From the NCBI GenBank assembly GCA_963995505.1, contig OZ023189.1, positions 18,561,495-18,625,494 on the forward strand: a stretch of 64,000 nt of DNA. The letters run 5' to 3'. Source of the DNA: Hypericum androsaemum. Its lineage: Eukaryota; Streptophyta; Magnoliopsida; Malpighiales; Hypericaceae. Numbering within the stretch: the first letter of the stretch is position 1; every line of letters begins with the position of its first letter. A program made the position numbers and the translations under genes. Shown here in pieces: positions 1 through 10,589 of this stretch. The notes beneath the pieces are model-generated. The model was not told where the DNA came from and did no database searches. It saw only the letters and a list, made by a program, of their open reading frames with translations.

Positions 1-839
1 AAAATGGTGTTGCTTTTGAAAATCAAAATTTTTTTCTGACTTGGAGACCTCAAATCGAATTTTTTTTCCGACCTGGGACCAAAATCAAAAAAGTTTCGAC
101 TTTCATTATCGAAGAAATCTTTTCGACCTGGGACCAAATTAAAAAAAAATTGACCTGGGACCAAAATTAAAAATATTTTTTGACCTGGGACCATTATTGT
201 CCTATAGCACATAGTAAAAGCGTACTGTAGCACCATTTTTCACCCAAAAAAATTTTCGGGGCACAAAAAAAAACCCGAAAAATCTAACAAAGATAATGAA
301 AGTGTTAAAGTGAGGTAAAATTTTTCAAAAATAGAAAAAAAATCTATCACTCATTTTTCAAAATTTTTAAAATTTTAACAAAAACAATGGTGTTACAGTA
401 CAAAAAATTTTCAAAAATAGAAGGAGAATATAAGACCCATATTTTAATTTTTTTAAATTTTCATTATTTTAACAAAAAAAATGTTGCTACAGTACAATTT
501 TTTTCAAAAATAGTAGAAAAATCTAAGACCAATTTTTTGAATTTTTTTAAAAAAAATAATAGTGCTACGGTACACTTTTACTATGTACTATAGTACAATA
601 ATGGTCCCAGGTCAAAAAATATTTTCGATTTTAGTCTCAGGTCGAAAAAATTTCTTCGATAATGAAAGTCGAAACTTTTTTTCGATTTTGGTCCCAAGTC
701 AGAAAAAAAATAAGATCAGAGGTCCCAAGGTCGAAAAAAATTTTTGATTTTGAAAAGCAACACCATTTTTGAAATATTTTCAACAGTAACACCAATTTGG
801 GGATAAAATTCTACTGTAACACCATTTTGGGCAAAAACC
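1..839. mobile_element. Foldback (long-TIR) non-autonomous DNA element, left end outside window
   Basis: The two halves are inverted copies of each other. The right end reads towards a terminal CAAAAACCC and repeats, in inverse, the left part with its recurring GACCTGGGACC phrases; the centre (about 185-240 against 560-605) is also palindromic. The last 100 bases (TGTAACACCATTTTGGG and variants) match both ends of the element at 60814-61616, so this is a second member of the same family. There is no coding capacity. The window starts inside the left arm, so the target duplication cannot be checked. Superfamily is inferred as Mutator-like from the relative's flanks. Confidence 0.75.
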
Positions 840-1040
840 CGTACTTTCATGATTCCAAGACAAGTTTCAGTTTTCAGACATTATTGTCCTGGATTGAGAC
901 TCAGATGAGATGAACCATGCTCCAATCATATGTATTAGAAGCATTGAGTAGATTGTTAGATTATGACACAGCTTCTCAGTCTCAACTGGTTGAAGATGCT
1001 GGCTACGGTCTGGCTAAAATAACAAAGACAAATAAACATA

Positions 1041-2471
1041 TTATACGAAAGAGGCCAAGCGATTCAGGTCAACAAGACTGTTTGCACAAATGGTTGCACT
1101 GAGAAATCCATTTTCCTTGGGATAATCAATACTAATATCTATCTTTCTTACCCGTCTTGTTTCAAAATTGAAAGCGATCAATCTGCGATAGTTGTAATGT
1201 ATCAGCATCTCACCTTTTTGTATGCCGCTAAGTGCGCAAATTGCACCCATTGAGCTGTCCCAATTAAGATTGACTTTATACCTCGGGATCCAATGCCAAG
1301 TTGCACGGTCCACAAGTATCCATAGATTAAGGGATCTCAGGGTAGAACACACATGAGTAAAACCTAATAAACCATCCACTTCCAACAAGCACATGTCCGC
1401 ATTATACCTGTTCCGGATGCCAACGTGTCCACCGCCGCAATGATCATTATGTGGATGAGACTTGAACTCGATTTTCTCGCTGTCAATGTTAAAGATCATA
1501 ATGCAATTCCGGGGTGGAACCGGATGTTGGAGTAAGTAATAGAGTGAACCATTGATATTGATAGGCGGATCATCCGAAGGGATAGTCTTATACCAGCCAA
1601 GCTCAGTACTCTCCCCCTGCAAGTTAAATATCTTAAACTGGAATTCCATATTCAGTATTCCCTCAGTGCCACTGCGAGAAACTGTGAGGAAAAAGTACTC
1701 TCTTTTCGCTGGGTGAAACCAAAACCCGCAAAAGTAATAGCCTCTGGCATCCACCTCCATTATTTTTCTCCCTGTCAAAGGATTGCAAATATATAAACGG
1801 AGAAAAAAGAAGTTTTCCGTGGACCAAAACAAAACCAGCCCGTCGCATGTTCCACCAAAACGACGAGGAAGACGGTCTAACTGCAGCTTATTCGTGTCAA
1901 ATCTTTTGATGCAGGGTTCTTCGGCGGTGAGGTCAATAGAATACAGCCTCAAGTCATTTTCTGGAACATAATGATGTAGATAGATAATTAGAGGGGCTCC
2001 CGTTAAATGTGAATCGAGGAAGCATGGAGTTGAGGTCAGCGACGTCCATCTCTTGCACACCATACGACAGTTAAGAATATCGTCGGCTGGTAATCTGCTT
2101 AAAATATCAAACACCACATCTTCGGGCAATGACTTTCTGTCTTTTCCCAAGAAAAGTTTCGAAATGGAACGGAAGCACTCCAAGATTGTCATCATTCGAC
2201 GGCATGTATTCCCAATTAAACCTCGTCTTCTGTTGTGGATATCACTAGTCTGTTGTGACCCAATTTCTGATGGAAAGAAAGCACTGATAGCGTCGTGAGT
2301 AGTGTCCCTCCAAGCTGCTGAATTAGTTGGCGTTCCCATCCGGAACTCTGCTAACCAGACTTCCCCACACAGTAAATATTTAACCAACCAAAGAGCCTGC
2401 GGAAAGTTTGAGAAAAAATTAGTCGATGATAGAAAGTCAAGAGTCATCCCGACTGCACTCTTAGCTGCCAT
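1041..2471 (-). CDS. F-box protein with F-box-associated (FBA/kelch-like) C-terminal domain
   Basis: Single-exon reading frame of 476 residues. The F-box lies at about residues 113-155 (KSLPEDVVFDILSRLPADD, then CRMVCKRW), which by family knowledge binds SKP1/ASK in SCF ubiquitin ligases. Residues about 205-440 look like a plant F-box-associated substrate domain (GGTCDGLV, then YICNPLTGR). The substrate is unknown. About 110 residues precede the F-box, longer than usual for this family, where the F-box is normally near the N-terminus; a later start at the paired Met 93/94 would give a conventional protein. I kept the longest frame because no stop separates the two. Upstream (2.5-3.7 kb) is probably promoter and leader: its distal block at 3377-3702 is duplicated at 7913-8195. 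The gene is likely functional since the frame is intact and the domain is well preserved. Confidence 0.85.
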   Translation of the reverse strand: MAAKSAVGMTLDFLSSTNFFSNFPQALWLVKYLLCGEVWLAEFRMGTPTNSAAWRDTTHDAISAFFPSEIGSQQTSDIHNRRRGLIGNTCRRMMTILECFRSISKLFLGKDRKSLPEDVVFDILSRLPADDILNCRMVCKRWTSLTSTPCFLDSHLTGAPLIIYLHHYVPENDLRLYSIDLTAEEPCIKRFDTNKLQLDRLPRRFGGTCDGLVLFWSTENFFFLRLYICNPLTGRKIMEVDARGYYFCGFWFHPAKREYFFLTVSRSGTEGILNMEFQFKIFNLQGESTELGWYKTIPSDDPPININGSLYYLLQHPVPPRNCIMIFNIDSEKIEFKSHPHNDHCGGGHVGIRNRYNADMCLLEVDGLLGFTHVCSTLRSLNLWILVDRATWHWIPRYKVNLNWDSSMGAICALSGIQKGEMLIHYNYRRLIAFNFETRRVRKIDISIDYPKENGFLSATICANSLVDLNRLASFV

Positions 2472-3376
2472 TGTACGTAGAGAAAGTCTAACACCATAGT
2501 CTTCTCTTACATTTATTTCTATTAGAAAAAGAGGTCAGAAATAGTTGGAGTTAACTTCACAAAAACCACGATGTCTACATCAGATTTGCTCAAATAATAG
2601 AGAGATTTGAAGCCATAATTTAGTCAGGTGCTGAACATGAACCCAAAATTTGAAAAGATGTCTGTTTGATACATGAAAGAAGAAGAAATTTACATTTTTT
2701 TTACAGCTAAAAAGGAATAATTTACTTGAACCAAATAGTTGCTGAAAAAGAGAGAGCGCAAAACAGCAACAATAGGAAAAGGAGAAGGATAACATCAATA
2801 TTCAGAGAATCAGATGCGGGTCATTGAAAACATGGAGTTCATAAAACAAGCACTCTCATGTCCTCATATTCATCATGCATCTCTCATGTCACATAGTTTT
2901 TCCTTTTCTGAAAGAGCACACGATATTCTTTAGTAATAGGCGAAAGAATAGTTCGCTTTGAGTTCTCATATCACATAGTTAATGCTATATGGTCGCAAAC
3001 CTCAAAAAGCAGGGGGAAAGTAGACATTGGAAGAGCATAGACCAAGCTCGATTTTGAATGTTCATAAATTAGAAAAATAGAATTCTTAAAACCATGTCAT
3101 CTTCCTCTTGACTCTTCTCCCCCATCATCCACCGCACAAAAAAAAAAGAGCAGCATCATCAACCTCAGAATTTTTTAGACCATGGGAGCCTACGGGATCT
3201 AACGCGCTTTCGCTAATCGAAGGCATGAACTTGTGTCAATTCTCACAACACCCTAAAGCTTGCGCACTCTTATCCAATTATTATCATAATAAACTGAGAC
3301 TCAAAAGTCCAAATTAGACGGAGCTACTAAAAAGCATCACAAAAGAATTCCCCTGACCCTAGAGGCTATAAATCTG
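2472..3376. other. No gene seen; probable promoter and 5' leader of the F-box gene
   Basis: AT-rich sequence upstream of the minus-strand F-box gene. No reading frame of convincing composition, no repeat that I can match elsewhere in the window. A leader intron is possible but I could not fix splice sites. Confidence 0.4.
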
Positions 3377-3702
3377 TCTTGGGAAAGATCTATAAGATTC
3401 GATCCGCCACCACAAGTTCCAGATCCATTAAAGGTAACAACAGAAAGAGAAAAATATAGAAAAACAGAAACCTATATTTCCATGGCTAAACATAAAAATC
3501 CCAATTTGAAAGAAGAAGAAGAGAAACGTACGAACCTTGTGTTTGACTGAATCGAAGGCGGTGGATCTGCGACCAGTTCTTTTTCCTCAGATTTCCCTAA
3601 CTTGTTATGGTCTGAATTGGATGACGTAGGTAGACTAGCTGTGTCTCTTCTTCTCTTTTATGCACGGGTGCGTGGGTAGTTGAGGTCATGTGGTGTACTT
3701 TA
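3377..3702. repeat. Duplicated block, partner of 7913-8195
   Basis: Starts TGTCTTGGGAAAGATC, includes CCATGGCTAAACA and GAATTGGATGACGTAGGTAG, ends near TGTGGTGTACTTT. The copy at 7913-8195 has the same order with small differences; this copy contains about 45 extra bases in the middle. It lies upstream of the F-box gene on its strand, so the block may be an old promoter/leader of an F-box gene copied across the LINE insertion region. Confidence 0.75.
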
Positions 3703-3879
3703 TCCCAGTTTGTACTTGAACCTGATTTAATAGAGCCTGTATAAATTTTGGCCTTTAATAAAGGGATATAGAAGATATATTTATCTTTTTCTTCTTTTCG
3801 ATTTTTATATTTATTAAAGATTTATTACTTTGGCCAATGTGTGATTTTATTTAATTATTATATACTTCAATATTTTATA

Positions 3880-4230
3880 ATTTTTTTATTATAAATCTGA
3901 ACAAAAAGGTTCGATTTTAATTAAATAATATTGGATCTTGCATCGGAATCTGTGGATTTTTTAACCTTGAGGAGTCTGTGTTTAAGTGGTAGTAGTTAGA
4001 TATTGTTTCACGTTTCTAGGCCTTCACACTCCCGGTTGCGGCTTGAAACTTGGCTTTTCTTTACCTTATTTGTACTTGGGCTGATCCAACACAATTGTGG
4101 GTTATTGACGCACTCTACCGAGCCCAGCTTTGCTAATTTTATATTTTTATTTAAAAATATTATATTGATTAAAGTGTGATTATTAATTATCTAAAATGTA
4201 CTTAAATACACTTTTGGTCAATTCCTTATG
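3880..4230. repeat. Dispersed repeat, copy A of three
   Basis: Shares an ordered series of phrases with copies B (5150-5520) and C (15710-16080): a TTGAGGAGTC phrase, a CACTCCC(A/G)GTTG-like stretch, ATTTGTACTTGGGCT, then GAGCCCAGCTTTGC(T/C)AATTTT and a tail ending TTTTGGTCAA. No coding potential. Family unknown; all three copies are in the same orientation. Confidence 0.7.
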
Positions 4231-4261
4231 AAAAAAAATTCATGAGTTTCTAAGGTTTAAT

Positions 4262-5128
4262 ATAATGTACTAAGAGGTCCACATTTTAGTTAACTAATTC
4301 CTAAATTTTGAGAAATCAAACCGGTTAGTTCTTATGATCAATTTTCATCTCAAATCACACACGAGATTAACAAAATAACCCCTACTCACTATAAATTTCA
4401 AAATATCATAAAATATACCAACATTCACACTCCACATGCACAAAAAAAACCCACACACTCCAAAACACAACAAAAACAAATTATAAATTTACATTTTTTT
4501 AAGGGGATAGTAAAGATAAAGTCCATCTATAAAATTCTAATGAATTTTCATAACATTAAAAAAATCGGGTACATTAAAGGCTTATAACTTCTGAAACCGG
4601 TTTCCAACAGGCATCACCTCTCTAGCCATGAAGCTTCTCTGCCTTGACATGCATAGGCCCCAACTGCAGGTTTCTAGTCCGTTAGATATAAATAAAAAAA
4701 TATATAAGTAACATATATTTAGCAAGAAAAGTCAGCCGTGACCAAAACATGAAGCATAGCTCATCTACTGATATGCAGATCTTGTCATACCAATGCCCCA
4801 TTATGAAGGGTATAGCTTTTAATTTGTGTACAATCGATTAATAGAGATATGGAATGATTTTTTTGTTTAGGTTTAGGCTTAATTGATTGAGTTGGATAAA
4901 TTGTGCGGGATGGGCTTAGTTTTTTTCGGCTTTTCAATATAAAGGGTGAGTTTTTTTTACCGCGTGGTAAAGTTTGTACGCTTATTATGATTTGAGAAAT
5001 TTAAAGGGGTATTTTTTTATTTTCAAGTATCATTTGAGATATAAATTGATACTAACGACTAATAAGTTCGATTTCTCAAAATTCAGAGACTAATTAACTA
5101 AAGGCTGGACTTCTTACTACTTCAATAC
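4262..5128. mobile_element. TIR element without coding capacity
   Basis: Left arm at about 4262-4390 (GTACTAAGAGGTCCA, then TTTTGAGAAATCAAAC and CATCTCAAAT) is repeated in inverse at about 4995-5128 (reverse complement reads GTAGTAAGAAGTCCA, TTTTGAGAAATCGAAC, TATCTCAAAT). TIRs are roughly 130 bases at an estimated 75-80 percent identity. It separates dispersed repeat copies A and B. Exact ends and target duplication were not resolved. Confidence 0.55.
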
Positions 5129-5149
5129 TTTTAGTCAATTCATTGTTTT

Positions 5150-5520
5150 CTTATTTTAAATCTGAACAAAAAAAGGTTACGATTTTAAATTAAAATATTG
5201 GATATTGCATTAGAATGCGTGGGTTTTTTTAAACTTGAGGAGTCGGTCTGCTGTCTGTGTTCAAGTAGGGGTAATTAGATACTGTTTCGCGTTCTAGGCC
5301 TTTACACTCCCAGTTAGGGATTGAGACCAAGGTTTTCTTTTCCTAATTTGTACTTGGGCTTTTCATGTTAAGGGATCCAACACAATTGTGGGTCATTGAC
5401 ACACTTTACCGAGCCCAGCTTTGCTAATTTTCTATTTTATTTAAAAAATTAAATTGCTCAAAGTGTGATTATTAATTACCTAAAATATACTTAAATACAT
5501 ATTTGGTCAACTCATTCATG
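5150..5520. repeat. Dispersed repeat, copy B of three
   Basis: Same phrase order as copy A at 3880-4230 and copy C at 15710-16080, with a small insertion after the TTGAGGAGTC phrase. Non-coding. It ends shortly before the LINE insertion. Confidence 0.7.
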
Positions 5521-5693
5521 TTATTTGCTGTTTTTTGGTGATATTTCGGACCTCCGGGTGGGACCTTGTCATATTTCGTCGGTTTCTTTTTCTTTTCTTT
5601 TTTGATAAAGTTTTCTAATCCAACAAACTATTGCATCCATGTCTATCTCAATATATTACCCAAAAGATATATATCCCAAGGTATATTGTAGTT

Positions 5694-7761
5694 AATGAGA
5701 TACTTAACATGTTTTGTTGTTCCTCAGGACAGAAAATCAGCAAGGAAAAGACGAAGCTATATGTGTCCAAAAACGTACCCTCCTCCCTCGCAAAAGAATT
5801 AGAACGTGACCTCGGTTTTACACGCACATGGAACCTAGGGCGTTACTTAGGAATGCCCCTTCTTCATGATTGAGTCACCAAAGGAACTTATAGTTATATC
5901 TTCGAGAAAGCCCAACAGCGGTTACAAGGATGGAGTATAGAGAATCTCTCTTTTACAGGAAGAGTGACCCTAGCTCAAGCAGTCATCTCAACACTCCCAA
6001 CCTACTCGATGCAAGTGGCGAAACTCCCTCTTGGACTCTGTGACGATATTGAAAAGCTACAGAGAGGCTTTGTTTGGGGGTCATCAATGACGAAGAAGAA
6101 CCCACACCTTGTATCTTGGGATGTGATGTGCAAACCTAAAAAGGAAGGTGGTTTGGGTTTCAAAAAACTTAGAGACCAAAACATGGCCCTACTTATGAAA
6201 TTGGCATGGGACTTACCAACTGACTCTTCCCTTCTTTGGACACAGGTGATCCGGGAGAAATATCTCAAGCAATGCGAATCTATTATGGATGCAAAAAGCA
6301 AAGACACCCACTCCCCGCTATGGAAAGCAATTACGACCTTGTGGCCTACAATGAAACAAGGAATTCAATGGAGAGTACGGGATGGGTATAATGTGTCTTT
6401 TTGGGATGACGTTTGGAACCATTGTGGACAGCCTCTAAGTTGTTTTATCAACCAGCCCATACCAGAGGAAGCTTTGAGATGGAAAGTCAAAGATGTGACT
6501 AATGCAAGAGGAGAATGATGGTCTATGTTTGAACATCTCCTACCTTCTCAGATTTTGTTTCATATTGCAGGTACCCCGCCTCCTCGTGACGACCGTGGCC
6601 CAGATACCCTAGCATGGAGTAGATCACCTACGGGGGTCTTCACCACACGTTCAGCTTACGACTTAATCCAGGAGTGGGAGGACTCCCCGCAACCACGCTT
6701 ATGGGCCAATATTTGGAAGTGGCAAGGACCACATCGTTTAAAGCGTCTACCCTGGCTAGCCGGCTACGGGAAGCTACTCACAAATAGCACGAGGAGACAT
6801 AGAAACATGACGCAAGATGCTACATGCCCGTGCTGCAAGAACGAGGATGACACAGTCCTCCATGCCTTGCACGATTGTCAGAAAATCAAACAATGCTGGA
6901 CACACCTACTGGCTTCTTGCAACTTACCTGCTTCTGACTTTTTCTCAATTGATTTAGTTGCTTGGCTTGATGGTAACATAAGGCCAAACAGCCCCTGGAC
7001 CACATACTTTATAGTTGCGTTACAGGCTTTCTGGTAATGGCGGAACCACGAGGTATGGAAAGACGGAACACCACGATCATCTAACCAATTTGCATATATA
7101 TATATTATAGGGTGGAGGAAGTCCGAGCAGCCTGGGAGTCAGCGAGCCGGATGAGCACCAAACCTGGCCGAAATTTGCAACTAATTGGTTGGGAGAGACC
7201 ACCCGCGGGCTGGCATAAATTGAATACAGATGGAGCTAGACGCAGCACCTCAAACATGGCAGCTGCAGGGGGATTGATCAGAGATAGAGCAGGGTCCTGG
7301 GTGCGTGGATTTACAGCTAACCTGGGAAGCTGCTCTAGCGTTATGGCCGAACTTTGGGCCTCCCTCCACGGGCTGGAGCTGGCCTGGAGTTTGAAGATAA
7401 AGCAACTGATTCTAGAAGTTGACTCCCGTACAGTTGCGGATATGCTTATTCAAGACAATGCACCAAACCAGTCAAGCCCATCCATCCTCATTGACATTAG
7501 AGAGATCCTAACGAGGGAGTGGAAGGTTGAGATCAAGCACAATTATCGGGAAACCAACTCATGCGCTGATTGACTTGCAAACCAGGGATTTGAATATCCA
7601 ATTGGAGCCCACATCCTTTGTAATTCCTCTCGGGGGCTTACACAGCTTCTTTTACGCGACATAAGCAATACTATCTTCCCTAGAGCAGTTTGTAATGACG
7701 TTTTAAGAAATATATAATATCTAATCCAGTGCGCCTTTAGCCCCTCATGCCCACCAAAAAA
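5694..7761 (+). mobile_element. 5'-truncated L1-type LINE with RT tail, zinc-binding RT domain and RNase H; perfect 16-bp TSD
   Basis: The sequence AAGGTATATTGTAGTT occurs directly before (5678-5693) and directly after (7762-7777) this block, a perfect 16-bp target site duplication. The 3' end is A-rich (CCACCAAAAAAAA), as expected for target-primed reverse transcription. The 5' end starts in the middle of the reverse transcriptase, so the copy is 5'-truncated, the usual fate of LINEs. It then carries the RT C-terminal region, the zinc-binding region following plant RTs, and RNase H. Its coding frame is broken (see the pseudogene entry), so this copy cannot move by itself. Confidence 0.93.
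5697..7690 (+). pseudogene. LINE ORF2 remnant: RT C-terminus, zf-RVT, RNase H
   Basis: One frame runs through about 7040 with three nonsense codons: at 5871 (before VTKGTY), 6519 (before WSMFEH) and 7035 (after FW). It then shifts frame within the TATATATATAT stretch near 7095-7108. Recognisable parts are SGQKISKEKTKLY (late RT), LAQAVISTLPTYSMQ, the CPCC..H zinc-binding motif near 6826-6880, and an RNase H with all four expected acidic positions visible: NTDGA, MAEL, EVDS and the final SCAD. A further stop at 7571 interrupts the C-terminus. Two of the stops are simple C-to-T type changes, consistent with decay of a methylated element. Confidence 0.88.
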
Positions 7762-7912
7762 AAGGTATATTGTAGTTGTCCACGTTATTTTCTTGGTGTA
7801 GTAACTTTAACTACATTTATGATCATTGTCCTATTAATATTTGGAATGATCAAATCTTTAATTCATGAATAAAAATATTCTAATTTCATGATTCATCTGC
7901 ATTCAATTTATT

Positions 7913-8195
7913 TGTCTTGGGAAAGATCAATAAGCTTCGATCCGGCGCCACAAGTTTCAGATCCACTAAAATTAACAGAGAGAGAAAAATACAGAAAAGA
8001 AAACCCCATCTTTCCATGGCTAAACACAAAAATCCCAATTCGGAAGAAGAAGAAGTACCGTACGAACCTAACAGGAAAAGAAATTCTGTTCGACAGAGTC
8101 GAAGGCGGTCTGAATTGGATGACGTAGGTAGTTAGTTGTGTCTCTTCTATTTTATGCACGGGTGGGTAGTTGAGATAATGTGGTGTACTTTTTTT
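7913..8195. repeat. Duplicated block, partner of 3377-3702
   Basis: Matches 3377-3702 in order and orientation, from TGTCTTGGGAAAGATC to TGTGGTGTACTTT. No F-box coding sequence follows it, so only the upstream block was copied or the gene part has been lost. Confidence 0.75.
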
Positions 8196-8309
8196 TATGG
8201 GGAAAAATATTAGTATCGGTAATATTATGTGGTGATTTTATGGGTACTTTTTTTTTAATGTGGTGTCCCCACCTGGTTATCTTGTATAAGTTGGTGAGTT
8301 GGATAGCAC

Positions 8310-8460
8310 ATGACATTATCATGTTGGTTTGCATGTGAAGTGATATTGGTTTGTATGTGAAATAATATTGATTTGCATGAGGCTGGTTTACGTGTAAAGA
8401 GATATTGGTTTGTATGTGAAGTGATATTGGTTTGCATGTGTAGTGATATTGGTTCGGGTT
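8310..8460. repeat. Minisatellite block 1 (22-bp unit, GATATTGGTTT polarity)
   Basis: About seven units of roughly 22 bases of the form GATATTGGTTTGTATGTGAA. The same core occurs, in either polarity, in three larger blocks up to 14.6 kb. Because the unit length is one more than a multiple of three, each successive core is read in the next frame, which produces apparent proteins cycling PIS, TNI, NQY on the minus strand; these are not genes. Confidence 0.9.
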
Positions 8461-8519
8461 AGTCCCCATGAGTGAGGACTAGCCCAATCCCCACCAAATC
8501 CGGCCCCGGAATTTTGGTT

Positions 8520-8535
8520 GGGGGGGGGGGGGGGG
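8520..8535 (+). repeat. G16 homopolymer tract
   Basis: An uninterrupted run of 16 G between GGAATTTTGGTT and ACAAAG, next to two short palindromes with AGTCCCC/GGGGACT. May form a G-quadruplex; may also be a length-error spot in assembly. Confidence 0.85.
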
Positions 8536-9119
8536 ACAAAGATAGTCCCCAAGTTTGGGGACTAAAGGAGATGGGGTGGCAGGCTAGGTATTAATAAGAT
8601 CTGTAAGGGTAATTTTGGAAAACTACTCTTCACCAAAAATGAGGAATAAAAATAAAACAGAAATTCAAAAAAGGTAGAAATAACTACCAATAAATGTGGA
8701 GGACTTTTCAACTTCCTGTATCAAAAAAGGAAGGACTCTTTACCTTACCAATATCAATATCAAAAATCCTACTAGCCACTTTATCAATAAACTGAATTCT
8801 CTAAAACAAAAAATTTATTGGAGGGCTTTGAAAGTTATGAAAAAAAAAGTTGAACATATTATTCTACTATTTTTAGCATTGTACGCAAATTCAACTACAC
8901 ATACTTCTCTCCTCTGTTGAAGGTACGTGTATTTTATTTTTTTACTAAACCTTCTTCGTCTTCGATAAACTCCGATTTTTAAGACGGTTAAGATATGTAT
9001 TTAATCATGGAGCTCTTCAACGATGATATTGATTTTACCCTTTATCGTTATTATTTGTTCCCTTTGTATATTTGGTTTTAAAGTCGAAGTCAACTACAGC
9101 TTTATTGAAGGTATGTTTG

Positions 9120-10270
9120 TCTGATATTTGGTTTGTACCAATATCTATTGAAGGTACGTTTGTCTTATTTATTTTAAAGCTTTATTTGGTCAACAGCTTT
9201 ATTGAAATTGGTTTTCACTTTTAGTGCTATTAGTTTTCAGATTTATTGATACTGGTTTTATCTCGTAGTGTTATTGGTTTTGAGCTATATTAATATTGGT
9301 TTTGAGCTTTATTGAGATTGGTTTACACCTGAATTAATTTTGGTTTTGACGTGACTTGATATTGGTTTACAGCTTTATTGATACTGGTTTGTAGCTTAAC
9401 TGATATTGGTTTTTAACTGTATAGATGTTGATTTTCATCTTTATTAATATTGGTTTGTACCTTTTGTGATATTGGTTTATACCTGCAGTGATATTGGTTT
9501 TCGCTTTTTAAATATTGGTTTTCCACCTTAACAATAGTGGTTTGTAGCTTCTGTGATATTGGTTTGTAGCCTTATTGAAATTGGTTAAATAAAAAAGTGA
9601 TATTGGTTTAAATCTTATTCAGAACGAAGCATGGATAGAATAATCGATAGTCAAGATTGTCAACATGACGATTGTAATCAACAAACTGTAGGTATAGTAT
9701 CTTAATTGATCCTAGTTTTGAGCTTAAGTATTATTGGTTTGTACGTTTGGTCTTATTGGTTTTCAACATTATTAATATTGGTTTACAGCTTTATTGATAC
9801 TGGTTTGTAGCTTAACTGATATTGGTTTTTAACTGTATGGATGTTGATTTTCATCTTTATTAATATTGGTTTGTACCTTTTGTGATATTGGTTTATACCT
9901 CTAGTGATATTGGTTTTAGCTTTTTAAATATTGGTTTTCCACCTTAACAATAGTGGTTTGTAGCTTCTGTGATTTTGGTTTGTAGCCTTATTGAATTTGG
10001 TTAAAATGTAAAGTGATATTGGTTTAAATCTTATTCAGAACGAAGCATGGATGGAATAAACGATAGTCAAGATTGTCAACAGGACGATTGTAATCAACAA
10101 ACTAGAGGTATAGTATCTTAATTGATTGATCCTAGTTTTCAACTTAATTATTATTGGATTTGTACGTTTAGTCTTATTGGTTTTGAATATTATTAATATT
10201 AGTTTTCAGTTTTATTGATACTGGTTTGTAACTTAAGTGTTATTGATTTTAAACTGTATAGATGTTAGTT
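9120..10270. repeat. Minisatellite block 2 (ATATTGGTTT polarity) with internal ~415-bp tandem duplication
   Basis: Dozens of degenerate 20-24 base units ending in TATTGGTTT. A higher-order duplication is visible: about 9360-9725 is repeated at about 9780-10145, including the distinctive non-minisatellite phrase GAACGAAGCATGGAT and GACGATTGTAATCAACAAAC in both. The polarity is opposite to that of block 3. Confidence 0.9.
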
Positions 10271-10296
10271 TTTATTAATTGATATTATTTTGCAAG

Positions 10297-10450
10297 CAAC
10301 AATGAGGTTGGTCGGCAAAAAGCAATGGCAAAGTATCAGAAGACAAAACAGAAGCAACAAAGCATTAATACTGACGTCTCGAACCAGCAGACAATACAAG
10401 ATAAAAATAACATGGACATTGATTTGAATCGACTACTAAACTATTTTTAA
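10297..10450 (+). other. Possible coding remnant (50 codons, Lys/Gln-rich)
   Basis: Between two minisatellite blocks, an open stretch follows a TTTTGCAAG that could be a splice acceptor and reads NNEVGRQKAMAKYQKTKQKQQ, then a tail NNMDIDLNRLLNYF and a stop at 10448. Composition is unlike the surrounding repeats. Related phrases recur downstream near 11000-11030 (MDIDFKG) and 11555-11600 (DLNRPLN). The upstream duplicated phrase at 9631 and 10047 (MDG/RI..DSQDCQ.DDCNQQT) could be an earlier exon, but I could not join the pieces with consistent splice phases. No family recognised. Confidence 0.3.
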
Positions 10451-10589
10451 ACTTAGAATATTGTAAAGACCAAAAGATTATGCACAAGTTAACATTATGT
10501 CATTTATTTAAATTTGAACCTCATGTTATTTTCAATCTTGGTACAGCGGAAAACCTATATCTCCATACCTCATGCTTAATTTGCTATTA

